NCBI GenBank assembly: GCA_944349655.1
Contig: CALVNL010000005.1
Location: forward strand, 1-60,446
Length of the DNA: 60,446 nt
Source: an uncultured Clostridia bacterium
Lineage (GTDB): Bacteria; Bacillota; Clostridia; Christensenellales; DTU072
Direction of reading: 5' to 3'
The notes below the pieces were generated by a model, which made no database searches, had not been told where the DNA came from, and worked only from the letters and a program-made list of their open reading frames with translations. Positions 8,249-15,793 of the stretch are shown here, piece after piece. Made by a program: the position numbers and the translations under genes. Each line of letters begins with the position of its first letter. Position 1 is the first letter of the stretch.

Positions 8249-10519
8249 TTAGATCCTCGTCTTCATAAACAAAACTTTCCAACCGTCTTTTCCGTTGTCC
8301 AGTAAAATAAATCCGTAGACTTTTCCGTCGTTTACCGAAAATGCTCCGCAAACTTTTCCGACGTTCTCCGTTGCGATGACTTTGTTGATAACTTTGTCGC
8401 CGTCCAACGTCTTATAGGTGTAAACTTCTATTCCGTTCTTGATTTCGGAGTAGCAATAGAAGTCGCCGATAAATTTTATACTATATTTATTCAGATCTTC
8501 TTTTACCTTATATCCTTTGGAAGTAAGCTGTATAACGCCGTAGGAGCCGGGCACGTCGGAAAGACTCACTATGGCGCGGTCTCCCGAAATGTCTTCGATA
8601 TAATATTTGGCGTCCACGAGCATTTTTCCGTTCACGGCATAGATTGCCTGCTTGTCGGAATAAGGCTTTCTCGCCCACATATACTCTTCCGTAATTTTCG
8701 TCACGTCGGAGAAAGCGTGCGAATACAGTTTTTCGTAAGAAACGACTTTTTCGTTATCCACGTAAGAGTAGCGTAAAGCATAAACGTCGGTCTTGTCGGA
8801 CAATTTACTCATAACCGCCGAATCGTAACTCTTGAAGAAGCTGCTTTCGGTGCTTACCGTCAGATAATTTTTGTTGTGGCTTATGATAACGGAATTGTAT
8901 CCGCGATAAATTTCCGTTAATCCGCTGCCGTAAGAATACAGGAATACCAGGTAAGATGTTTCCGTACGGGTTTCTCCGAAATAAGGTTCTCCTTCCACGA
9001 AAGAATTGAGATAATAAGTTTCGGTAACGGTGAACTTAAAGTAAGCGTAAATTTCTCCTACCTTGGCATTGTATAATAGAGTGGAAATTTCGTTGGCGTT
9101 AAATTCATAAGTGAAAACTTTACCTTCGCTCATTATTACGAAATCGGTACCGTCTATTCCGTAAGAAACGGGGAAGCTGTCGATATTGGAAAAACTCACG
9201 CTGTCCTTTTCGTTATAAAGTTCTTCTCCTTTAACCACGCTGAAATAAATATTTTTAGAGGTCTCGGAATCGACGAAAACGAAAATACCTCCTTTCAGCG
9301 AATCTTCGTAATCATACGTACTCTTGGAATAAACCTTTTTTTGCACTCCGTCGAAATAAACGTAGTAATCGGTATCGGTTTCTATCACCGCATAAATTTT
9401 CCCGTCCGTTTTGCCGTAGGCTTTGACGATATTGTTTCCTTCAACATAGGGACGGAGTTCGGCGTCGTAAATTTTACTCGCGTTATCGGTGTAATAATAA
9501 ATCCCGTAAGCGGAATTATACACTGCCGAGAGATTTTCGCTAATTACGGCTTTCTGAGTCAAAGTATCGTCGTAATAAACGTATTTTCCGTCGGAAGAGG
9601 TTACTACGAGATACTCGCCTTTAACGTTTGCTTCCACGCCCGCAAGGGTGACCGAGGAGTCGTCTTCTAAATTTATAACGTTGACTCCGGACGCGTCGAC
9701 GGTATAATAATATGCCTTTTCTTCACCGATAAAATCTTTGGCGTCGGTCACGTCGAGCAAGCTGCCGTCCTTTTTAACCAGACTGACGGTGTTTGCCACG
9801 GCGTCCTGAATGAAAAACCGTCCGTAAAAGGCAGTTACGGATGCGTCGGTCAAGGATTTTTCGTAATAGCAATTTTTGTTTCCGTCGAAAATTTTAACGG
9901 AGGTAGTGCTGTCTCCGTAAACGAGTATAGCCGAACCTTGGTAAACTTCGTTTGCTACGAGATTACTGCCGTCGACATAGGTTTTTTCGGTAACGGCGTC
10001 TATAATTTCGATTTTATCTACTTCGGTAAAATTCTGCATAAGAGCCGTATTTACCCCGTAATAGGCAACCAACGCGTCACCTTGGGCGTTGACGGCGTTA
10101 ACCGTTACGTAAGTAAAATAACTTCCGAAATACCCCGTCGTCCCGTCGGACAAATAAGTCGTTTCGTCAACGGAATTGACCGTGGCTCCCGTAATTATCG
10201 TTTCGACGGAAGAGGAAAGCAATACGTTTCCGCTCCAGTCGAGCAAAGTGTATCCGACGTCGGACGCGTTGCGAGCCAGAAGATAACCGTTTTCGAGGAA
10301 AGAAAGTTCGTCATAGCCTGTTTTGAACACTTTTTTCCCGTTCATTTTGAAAAGATAAAGTTTCCCCTCGTCGCTTGCGATAAACGTTCCGTTCACGTTG
10401 GCTTCCATCACGTTGTCGTAGCTTTTCTTGGAGACTTCGTAATTCTTCTCTCCGCAGCCTACCAGAATCAACACAAGCGCGGCTATGGCAAGAATTAAAA
10501 GCATTATTTTTTTCTTCAT
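8249..10519 (-). CDS. Large surface lipoprotein, WG-repeat-like
   Basis: The 756-residue protein begins with a lipoprotein signal: Lys-rich start, hydrophobic core and lipobox LVGC with Cys22. It should be anchored on the outer face of the membrane. The rest is rich in Tyr, Asp, Val and Ser and consists of short beta-type repeats of the pattern DGKxY-Y-D, resembling WG or beta-propeller modules (for example near residues 45-110). No catalytic motif is recognised. A clear SD (GGAGGT) precedes the ATG and a strong promoter is at 10598-10626. cysK follows after 4 bases. The lipoprotein at 38260-40062 is similar in style. Function unknown. Confidence 0.75.
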   Translation of the reverse strand: MKKKIMLLILAIAALVLILVGCGEKNYEVSKKSYDNVMEANVNGTFIASDEGKLYLFKMNGKKVFKTGYDELSFLENGYLLARNASDVGYTLLDWSGNVLLSSSVETIITGATVNSVDETTYLSDGTTGYFGSYFTYVTVNAVNAQGDALVAYYGVNTALMQNFTEVDKIEIIDAVTEKTYVDGSNLVANEVYQGSAILVYGDSTTSVKIFDGNKNCYYEKSLTDASVTAFYGRFFIQDAVANTVSLVKKDGSLLDVTDAKDFIGEEKAYYYTVDASGVNVINLEDDSSVTLAGVEANVKGEYLVVTSSDGKYVYYDDTLTQKAVISENLSAVYNSAYGIYYYTDNASKIYDAELRPYVEGNNIVKAYGKTDGKIYAVIETDTDYYVYFDGVQKKVYSKSTYDYEDSLKGGIFVFVDSETSKNIYFSVVKGEELYNEKDSVSFSNIDSFPVSYGIDGTDFVIMSEGKVFTYEFNANEISTLLYNAKVGEIYAYFKFTVTETYYLNSFVEGEPYFGETRTETSYLVFLYSYGSGLTEIYRGYNSVIISHNKNYLTVSTESSFFKSYDSAVMSKLSDKTDVYALRYSYVDNEKVVSYEKLYSHAFSDVTKITEEYMWARKPYSDKQAIYAVNGKMLVDAKYYIEDISGDRAIVSLSDVPGSYGVIQLTSKGYKVKEDLNKYSIKFIGDFYCYSEIKNGIEVYTYKTLDGDKVINKVIATENVGKVCGAFSVNDGKVYGFILLDNGKDGWKVLFMKTRI

Positions 10520-10597
10520 AGTGTTCTACCTCCTTTTTTATAATATAAATCTTATATAATCGAAGTTCCTTATATGCCTCAGGGACTCCTTAACTCA

Positions 10598-10626
10598 AGC
10601 ATATCAAAACATTGGGCAACTGTCAA
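10598..10626 (-). promoter_or_regulatory. Sigma-A promoter of the lipoprotein-cysK operon
   Basis: On the minus strand, a perfect TTGACA (10621-10626) is followed after 17 bases by TATGCT (10598-10603). The leader is about 70 bases to the ATG at 10519 and carries AAGGAGGT. Confidence 0.75.
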
Positions 10627-10636
10627 TGTATAAAAA

Positions 10637-10656
10637 AAGGCGGTTGTTACCGCCTT
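10637..10656 (-). terminator. Intrinsic terminator of the Crp/Fnr regulator gene
   Basis: AAGGCGGT (10637-10644) and ACCGCCTT (10649-10656) form an 8-bp stem with a TGTT loop. On the minus strand it runs into seven T. It lies directly upstream of the next promoter at 10598-10626. Confidence 0.85.
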
Positions 10657-10662
10657 GAACGA

Positions 10663-11361
10663 TTATTCCGCCTCTTCGGCTATTTTTTTGAGTTTTTCCA
10701 GGCTTTTTATATTGATTATTTCCTTGCGGAAGTCGAATATCCCGTCGTTGTCTCTCATTCGCATCATTTCTCTGGACATACTGGGACGGCTGACGTTGAG
10801 ATAACGAGCCATTTCGTTGCGGTTCATTCCTAAATCGACGGTCAGACTTTCCTGAGCGAGATATTTGTCGTAAATGAGTTTAGCTATCTTTTTACGCATA
10901 CCCTTGATGGTGATGTAACCGTTGTTGTTTTCCAGTTCGGCTATTCTCACGCTCAACTCCCGCAATACGTTGCCTACCAGTTTGACGTGGTGCGGACATA
11001 CCTTGTTGCAAAGTGCGTTCACGCTGTCTGCGGCAATGTACAGCACCGAACTGTCCAACGCCGCCACCACCGAATAGCCCAGAATATTGGGCGGATTAAA
11101 GGCTTGCGACAACCCGAAATACTCTCCGTCCACCAGCGAACGTATAACTTCCCTCTTGCCGTTGTTGCGTGTGGCAAATTCCACCAGGTTCCCTTCCAGA
11201 AGTACGCATATTTCTTTGATTTCCGTATTGTCTTTGGCTACCAGCTGTCCCCGAGAATACTTCACGATGCGGGCTTTCAGACAGTCGAACATTTTATTGA
11301 CTTCGGCGTCGGAAAAGCCCTCGAACAGAGGACACTTCTTGATTTGTTTTATCAGTTTCAT
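10663..11361 (-). CDS. Crp/Fnr family transcription regulator
   Basis: The 232-residue protein has an N-terminal cyclic-nucleotide-binding-like beta barrel (about 10-125), a dimerisation helix, and a C-terminal winged helix with the recognition segment MNRNEMARYLNVSRPSMSRE (about 178-197). The N terminus has no FNR-type cysteine cluster, although scattered cysteines occur at C10, C27, C117 and C121. The barrel lacks a clear cAMP-binding RSA motif, so the ligand is unknown. It has its own promoter (11399-11427), divergent from that of the unknown gene at 11508. It may control that gene and the AEC transporter, an inference from position only. Confidence 0.88.
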   Translation of the reverse strand: MKLIKQIKKCPLFEGFSDAEVNKMFDCLKARIVKYSRGQLVAKDNTEIKEICVLLEGNLVEFATRNNGKREVIRSLVDGEYFGLSQAFNPPNILGYSVVAALDSSVLYIAADSVNALCNKVCPHHVKLVGNVLRELSVRIAELENNNGYITIKGMRKKIAKLIYDKYLAQESLTVDLGMNRNEMARYLNVSRPSMSREMMRMRDNDGIFDFRKEIINIKSLEKLKKIAEEAE

Positions 11362-11398
11362 TCCGTTTCTTCCTTTTTGTAGCGACGGCTACGGAATT

Positions 11399-11427
11399 AT
11401 TTTAGCTTACAGTGGAACTTTTGTCAA
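11399..11427 (-). promoter_or_regulatory. Sigma-A promoter of the Crp/Fnr gene
   Basis: On the minus strand, TTGACA (11422-11427) and TAAAAT (11399-11404) are 17 bases apart. It lies back to back with the plus-strand promoter at 11454-11482, leaving about 26 bases between the two -35 boxes. Confidence 0.75.
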
Positions 11428-11453
11428 GGGATACTGTTTGTAAAAGCAAAACG

Positions 11454-11482
11454 TTGTATTTTTCCCTCGAAAATGTTATAAT
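11454..11482 (+). promoter_or_regulatory. Sigma-A promoter of the unknown gene and AEC transporter
   Basis: TTGTAT (11454-11459) and a perfect TATAAT (11477-11482) are 17 bases apart. Transcription should start near 11489, about 19 bases before the ATG at 11508. Confidence 0.75.
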
Positions 11483-11507
11483 CTCTTTATATACCGAGGA
11501 GGACTAT

Positions 11508-12191
11508 ATGAAAGCTACGGAACTTTTCATCAACGGAATAAAAAATCTCCTTTCCAGCAATTTTCTCACGGCGGGAAAAGATATTACCGAATTTCTGATG
11601 TTGCTGTCTTCCGACGAAGAACTGAAATCCGTCCTCCGCGCCGCCCACGAAAACTGCCGTTTCGAAACGGAATTCGAAAGAGTTTTCGTCAGGAAAAATC
11701 CTCTTCCGAAACAGAACGGAAAAGTAGTTTCTTTAATTACCAATCTTCTTTACCGCATAGACACGGGATTTGTCCCGCTGGCGGAACTATTGAATTACAT
11801 ATATCCTTCCCTCGATAAAGGCGACGCCTACAAATCTTTCCTTTCAGATTACGTGATGCCCTATGCGGAGTGTTTCGTCAATCTCCTTGTAGGGGAACCT
11901 ATCGAGGAAGTCAAGGAACCTAATACCTCGTTTTTCGACAAAATGAACGAGGACGTCAAGGCACTTTGCGAACGGTTCTGCAATGATTTGAAATCCACTT
12001 CCGTTCCTGCCGACAAAGTCGTGGAACTTACAGAGCGGACTAACGGAATGGTCTATTCCCTTTCTTTCAAGGACTCGCTTCTTGCCAAAAACGCCTTCTG
12101 CGGACTTTCCAATACTCTCCGTCTGTTCGGAATAAAGAGCGAGTTCGAAAAGGAACTACGCCAAGTGCTTACGCTTTACGGAGTGTTGTAA
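11508..12191 (+). CDS. Uncharacterised helical protein
   Basis: I do not recognise this 227-residue protein. It has no signal peptide, membrane segment or catalytic motif. It appears mostly alpha-helical and acidic, with amphipathic segments throughout and the cysteines C48, C125, C162, C168 and C205 not arranged as a metal site. The ATG at 11508 is chosen because GAGGAGGA lies just upstream and the promoter is at 11454-11482; an earlier in-frame ATG at 11412 would lie upstream of that promoter. The AEC transporter starts 3 bases after its stop, so the two are cotranscribed and probably linked in function. Confidence 0.7.
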   Translation: MKATELFINGIKNLLSSNFLTAGKDITEFLMLLSSDEELKSVLRAAHENCRFETEFERVFVRKNPLPKQNGKVVSLITNLLYRIDTGFVPLAELLNYIYPSLDKGDAYKSFLSDYVMPYAECFVNLLVGEPIEEVKEPNTSFFDKMNEDVKALCERFCNDLKSTSVPADKVVELTERTNGMVYSLSFKDSLLAKNAFCGLSNTLRLFGIKSEFEKELRQVLTLYGVL

Positions 12192-12194
12192 TCT

Positions 12195-13115
12195 ATGCAA
12201 TTTTCCACTACTTCGGTAAACGTTCTTATTTTACTCCTCTACGCCATACCGGGTTATATTCTCGTTAAATCCAAAGCAATAAAAAGCGAAAGCATCGCGT
12301 CTTTTGCCAAAGTGCTTTTATATATCTGTCAACCCTGTCTGTCGGTATATTCCTTTCAAAAAGTAGTTTACTCTGCCGAACTCATCAAAAATATGGGCAT
12401 ATTTGTGGGACTCAATCTCGGTCTTATGCTTTTTATTTTGCTGGTAGTTTACCTTGCTTTCCGCAAAAAATACGAAGACAACCGCTACAGAGTCTGCACC
12501 GTGGCGACCGCCCTCGGTAACGTAGGCTTCCTCGGCGTACCTCTTCTGGAAGCGTTGCTCCCAGAATATCCCGAGACCATAGCTTACAGCGCGGTATTTA
12601 TCGTTACCATGAATATTTTAAGCTGGACCGTGGCAAGTTTTATTCTGACGGGAGACCGTCGTCACGTAAGCGTTAAAAAAGTTTTTATCAATCCTCAGGT
12701 TTTGTCCTTGATAGTATCGTTACCGCTGTTCTTTACGAAAACCGCTTTACCGACGGTTTTATTCAACGCGGTGGAACTCCTCGGCAAGATGACCACTCCT
12801 TTGTGTATGCTTATAGCCGGTATGCGGTTTGCCACCGCCGACCCGAAAGCCCTGTTTACCGACTGGCGGATCTACTTTACCGCCGCAGTAAAACTCGTCT
12901 GTATGCCTCTTATAGGATTTCTTCTCACCAACTGGCTTCCCATAGATTATCCTATTAAGGCAGCAATGGTGATATTGTGTTGCTGTCCTACCGCAAGCGT
13001 GGTCCTCAATCTTTCGGAAATATACGGTAAAGGTCAGGAAATCGCCGCCAACATCGTACTTACAAGTACCCTTTTCTCTATGGCTACCATCCCTCTCGTA
13101 CTATTGATACTTTGA
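12195..13115 (+). CDS. AEC (auxin efflux carrier) family transporter
   Basis: This is a 306-residue integral membrane protein with about ten transmembrane segments in two inverted halves, typical of the AEC/MleP family that exports or exchanges organic acids such as malate, or amino acids. The family-type intramembrane segment VATALGNVGFLGVPLLEAL is present (about 97-115), and the second half contains LCCCPTASVVLNLSEIYG. A weak SD, CGGAG, lies 11 bases upstream. It follows the unknown gene after 3 bases and ends at a terminator at 13133-13153. The substrate cannot be read from sequence. Confidence 0.88.
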   Translation: MQFSTTSVNVLILLLYAIPGYILVKSKAIKSESIASFAKVLLYICQPCLSVYSFQKVVYSAELIKNMGIFVGLNLGLMLFILLVVYLAFRKKYEDNRYRVCTVATALGNVGFLGVPLLEALLPEYPETIAYSAVFIVTMNILSWTVASFILTGDRRHVSVKKVFINPQVLSLIVSLPLFFTKTALPTVLFNAVELLGKMTTPLCMLIAGMRFATADPKALFTDWRIYFTAAVKLVCMPLIGFLLTNWLPIDYPIKAAMVILCCCPTASVVLNLSEIYGKGQEIAANIVLTSTLFSMATIPLVLLIL

Positions 13116-13132
13116 TTTTTTTGCATAAAAAA

Positions 13133-13153
13133 AGCGGTTAATAGATAACCGCT
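13133..13153. terminator. Bidirectional terminator between the AEC and DUF1858 genes
   Basis: AGCGGTTA (13133-13140) and TAACCGCT (13146-13153) form a perfect stem with a 5-base loop. It is flanked by an A run upstream and a T run downstream, so it can stop both convergent transcripts. Confidence 0.85.
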
Positions 13154-13172
13154 TTTTTCTTAATAATGATTT

Positions 13173-13382
13173 TTACTCGGCTTTTGCCGCTTCGTTCAAG
13201 GCGTTCAGCATTACGTCGGGATCGATACCGTGTACCGCCGCGGCTTCGGCTATAGTTTCGCCGTGGCTCAGCGCACACCCTAAACAATGCATTCCGAAAC
13301 TGCTCAAAACCTCTGCCATAGCTTCTATATTGACGCCTTCCGTCTGGAACGCTTCTATCAAAAGCATATCTTTATTGAACAT
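13173..13382 (-). CDS. DUF1858 domain protein (redox-disulfide type)
   Basis: This 69-residue protein matches the small DUF1858 or hybrid-cluster-protein-associated redox disulfide domain. It has a conserved CxxC in MHCLGCALSHGETIAEAA and the following AAVHGIDPDVMLNALN helix. Such proteins are thought to take part in thiol or metal-centre chemistry in anaerobes, but no precise function is established. It has a strong SD (GGAGGT) and its own promoter at 13413-13441, and ends at the shared terminator at 13133-13153. Confidence 0.88.
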   Translation of the reverse strand: MFNKDMLLIEAFQTEGVNIEAMAEVLSSFGMHCLGCALSHGETIAEAAAVHGIDPDVMLNALNEAAKAE

Positions 13383-13412
13383 ATATACTTACCTCCGTGT
13401 GGTTTTTTCTAT

Positions 13413-13441
13413 AGTATATACCTTATAAAGGTTATTTTCAA
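13413..13441 (-). promoter_or_regulatory. Sigma-A promoter of the DUF1858 gene
   Basis: On the minus strand, TTGAAA (13436-13441) and TATACT (13413-13418) are 17 bases apart, with the ATG about 30 bases further on. Confidence 0.7.
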
Positions 13442-13459
13442 GGCTTTGAGCGGATTTTT

Positions 13460-14191
13460 TTATTTATCTCCCAAAGTAAGGTAAGTGTAAGGATTTGCTA
13501 TTTTTCCGTCTTCGTAAAGACTGAAGTGTACGTGTGCTCCGTCCAGATATTCGTTAGCGGCGGTCACGCCCATAGTCCCCAGAACGTCCCCTTTAGCTAC
13601 GGTCTGTCCTACCGCCACGGTGGGTTCGTTGAGCGAAGAATAGCTCGTTACCAGACTGTCGTTATGCTGCACTTTCACGGTATAACCGTTCAGAATGTCG
13701 TATTTTACTTCGATAACGGTACCGTCGTAAACGCTCATCACGTTGTCGCCGTCGTTTCCTCCGAAATCGATACCGTTATGCACCGCGTAATGTTTCAGGG
13801 TCTGATTCCAGACGAGACTGTCCATACTGTAATCCTTGATTACGTTAACGTTGGCTACGGGAGCGGCGAATACCACGGGAACGACTATCGGTTCGTCGGG
13901 ATTATCCACGGGCGGAGTATTGTCGTCGCCGTCGCCTGGATTATCCACGGGCGGAGTATTGTCGTCGCCGTCACCGGGATTATCCACGGGCGGAGTGTCG
14001 TCGGGATCGTTGACGTTGTCGCCGGGACCGGCGTCGATACCGGGATCGAGATCGTTGTTGTTTTGCGAGGTCACTATCGCGACCGTTACCATTGCGGCGA
14101 TGGCAAGCAGACATATCGCCATAATGATGTAATAAATGTTCTTCTTAAGAAAAACTTTGAATTTGCCGTTTGTGGCACGTTTCTTTTCCAT
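13460..14191 (-). CDS. Membrane-anchored M23 peptidase domain protein, SpoIIQ-like
   Basis: The 243-residue protein has a short basic N terminus, one transmembrane helix (about 20-41), a Pro/Asp/Gly-rich linker (about 45-100) that contains a 13-residue tandem repeat, and a C-terminal LytM/M23 domain. The zinc ligands are present in HNGIDFGG (HxxxD) and in AHVHFSLY (HxH), so the fold may be active, unlike the degenerate site of Bacillus SpoIIQ. The domain segment VMSVYDGTVIEVKYD resembles SpoIIQ. Its divergent neighbour is a YlbJ-like sporulation protein, which favours a role at the forespore-mother-cell interface. A housekeeping cell-wall endopeptidase remains possible. SD GGAGGT is present. 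Confidence 0.82.
   Translation of the reverse strand: MEKKRATNGKFKVFLKKNIYYIIMAICLLAIAAMVTVAIVTSQNNNDLDPGIDAGPGDNVNDPDDTPPVDNPGDGDDNTPPVDNPGDGDDNTPPVDNPDEPIVVPVVFAAPVANVNVIKDYSMDSLVWNQTLKHYAVHNGIDFGGNDGDNVMSVYDGTVIEVKYDILNGYTVKVQHNDSLVTSYSSLNEPTVAVGQTVAKGDVLGTMGVTAANEYLDGAHVHFSLYEDGKIANPYTYLTLGDK
13899..13996. repeat. 39-bp tandem repeat in the linker of the M23 protein
   Basis: The segment beginning ggattatccacgggcggagt recurs at 13899, 13938 and 13977, a period of exactly 39 bases (13 codons), with only one or two differences between the first two units and a shortened third. It encodes a Pro-Val-Asp-Asn-Pro-Gly-Asp-Gly-type spacer. The near identity at DNA level points to recent expansion and probable copy-number variation. 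Confidence 0.9.
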
Positions 14192-14328
14192 TTTTTACCT
14201 CCAATGGACTTCTTTTTTTGCGTCCCTACGATTATGGACAGGAAAAAAAACTTTATACCTCACAAATAAAAATTTTTTGTTTGCTCCTCGGTCGTTTCAT
14301 ATTTTACATATCCGACTTTATTTTTTCA

Positions 14329-14334
14329 TATAAT
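14329..14334 (+). promoter_or_regulatory. -10 box immediately before a leaderless YlbJ-like gene
   Basis: A perfect TATAAT ends only 5 bases before the GTG at 14340, and no SD is present. A TTTACA at 14303-14308 is 20 bases upstream, a long spacer. The transcript would begin at or within a base or two of the start codon. Confidence 0.45.
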
Positions 14335-14339
14335 TTTCT

Positions 14340-15317
14340 GTGAAAAAAATTCGTTTGCGTATATCGGGCCGATATTTGCTCATCTTCGCCGTACTTTTGC
14401 TTACCGTCCCCGTGGTTATCTTTCCCGACAGGTACGTTTCCTCTGTCTGGAACGGGTTCAAACTCTTCGCTTTAAGCGTTTTACCGGCGCTTTTCCCTTT
14501 CTTTTTTTTCACAAAAATTCTTTCGGGACTGAATTTCGGTTACGACCTCGGTCTGGTTCTGAAAAAACCTCTCGGGAAAATTTTCCGCGCGCCTGCCTCG
14601 TCGGGTTATATCCTCGTAATGAGCATGCTTTGCGGTTATCCCGTGGGAGCTAAACTCGTAGCCGATTTCTGCGAAAAAGGTTATATCTCCGCCCGTGAAG
14701 GAAAAGCCGTTTCCGCTTTCACCTCCACGTCGGGTCCTCTTTTCATCGTCGGGACGGTAGGCGTGGGAATGTTGGGCAACAAAACCGCAGGTTTTATAAT
14801 ATTGATAAGCCATTATTTATCCGCTCTTCTGAACGGAATAATATTCCGTCCGAAGGAAACTTCCTCGGTAACTCTGCCCGCGCGTCCTCTTACCGATTAT
14901 AACTCTCTCCTTTCCGAAGGAATCTATTCGGCTCTTTCCTCGGTTGCGGTAGTGGGCGGATACGTCGCTATTTTCAATCTCGTTCTCGACCTTTTTGCCG
15001 ATATAGGAATAATATCTTTACTATCCGCGCCTTTACAGTGGTTGGGATTGGGGAAAACGGCGGCGCAAGGCACTGCGTCGAGTCTTGTGGAAATAACGAA
15101 AGGCTGCCTTTTGCTTAGCGAATCGGGGTATCCGCTCTCGATAACCGCACCTCTTTGCGCTTTCGGAATAACTTTCGGCGGACTGAGCGTAACGTTACAA
15201 AGTCTCACCTTTCTCGGAAAAAGTAAAATTTCGCCCTTATATTACCTCCTCACCAAATCGGTCCAGGGCGTTACCGCTTTCATCTTCTGCAAAGCGCTTT
15301 GCCTTTTGCTCCTGTAA
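14340..15317 (+). CDS. ylbJ: YlbJ-like sporulation membrane protein (nucleoside-recognition/Gate family)
   Basis: This is a 325-residue polytopic membrane protein with about eight hydrophobic segments. It has the Gate-type motif MSMLCGYPVGAKLVADFCEKG (about 97-117) followed by AFTSTSGPLFIVGTVGVGMLG, characteristic of YlbJ. The related SpoIIIM/SpoVMA-type proteins share this fold. YlbJ is needed for spore formation in Bacillus but its transported substrate is unknown. The frame is closed by a stop codon directly before the GTG, so no earlier start is possible. There is no SD, and a TATAAT box sits 5 bases upstream, which suggests leaderless initiation. It is divergent from the SpoIIQ-like gene. 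Confidence 0.82.
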   Translation: MKKIRLRISGRYLLIFAVLLLTVPVVIFPDRYVSSVWNGFKLFALSVLPALFPFFFFTKILSGLNFGYDLGLVLKKPLGKIFRAPASSGYILVMSMLCGYPVGAKLVADFCEKGYISAREGKAVSAFTSTSGPLFIVGTVGVGMLGNKTAGFIILISHYLSALLNGIIFRPKETSSVTLPARPLTDYNSLLSEGIYSALSSVAVVGGYVAIFNLVLDLFADIGIISLLSAPLQWLGLGKTAAQGTASSLVEITKGCLLLSESGYPLSITAPLCAFGITFGGLSVTLQSLTFLGKSKISPLYYLLTKSVQGVTAFIFCKALCLLLL

Positions 15318-15326
15318 ATAAAAAAA

Positions 15327-15345
15327 CCGCCCCCTTAGGGAGCGG
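15327..15345 (-). terminator. Terminator of the ATP synthase superoperon
   Basis: CCGCCCCC (15327-15334) and GGGAGCGG (15338-15345) form an 8-base stem with one C-A mismatch and a 3-base loop. On the minus strand it is followed by six T and then an A/T-rich tract. There is no T run on the plus strand. Confidence 0.8.
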
Positions 15346-15376
15346 AAAACCGATTTGTTTATATAAATATATTATC

Positions 15377-15793
15377 TCAGGCGTCCAGTCTGTCCATCAG
15401 GCTTTTTATCGTGCCTTTCGCACCTTCCAAGGAAGCGTTTACGTCGGAAAGCATTTTCAGAAGATTGTTTTTAAGCTGTTCTTCTACCTCTTTTTTCCGC
15501 TGTAACGCCACGTCCACGGTATGCTCGGCTATGACTTTTGCTTCGGATATGATGATGTTTTCGTTCAAAATATTGGCTTTGCGCTGTTCGGCTTCGGCAA
15601 GTATCTGCTTAGCCTGCGCTTCGGCTTCGGCGAGTATTTTTTGTCCGTTGATTGCGGCAAGCTGTTGCCTTATCCTTTTTACCAGTAAAAGTATGGCTTC
15701 GCCGTTTACCACCACGCCGCCGCCCATAAAAGCCTTCTTGCCGCCTTCCACTTCGGTTTCGATATAGCTTAAAAGTAAACTTATGTCTTCCAT
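15377..15793 (-). CDS. Small coiled-coil protein resembling ATPase peripheral-stalk subunits
   Basis: The 138-residue protein is largely one long heptad-rich helix (about 30-115) with AEAEAQAKQILAEAE and VALQRKKEVEEQL segments, similar to F-type b or V-type E/G/H stalk subunits. An N-terminal segment, MEDISLLLSYIETEVEGGKK, resembles DivIVA-type or H-like proteins that are commonly found beside coaD in Clostridia. It has no membrane anchor. The gene overlaps the end of the RsmD-CoaD gene by 13 bases and is last in the operon. It may be structural or cell-division related; membership in the ATP synthase is an unproven guess from context. Confidence 0.6.
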   Translation of the reverse strand: MEDISLLLSYIETEVEGGKKAFMGGGVVVNGEAILLLVKRIRQQLAAINGQKILAEAEAQAKQILAEAEQRKANILNENIIISEAKVIAEHTVDVALQRKKEVEEQLKNNLLKMLSDVNASLEGAKGTIKSLMDRLDA

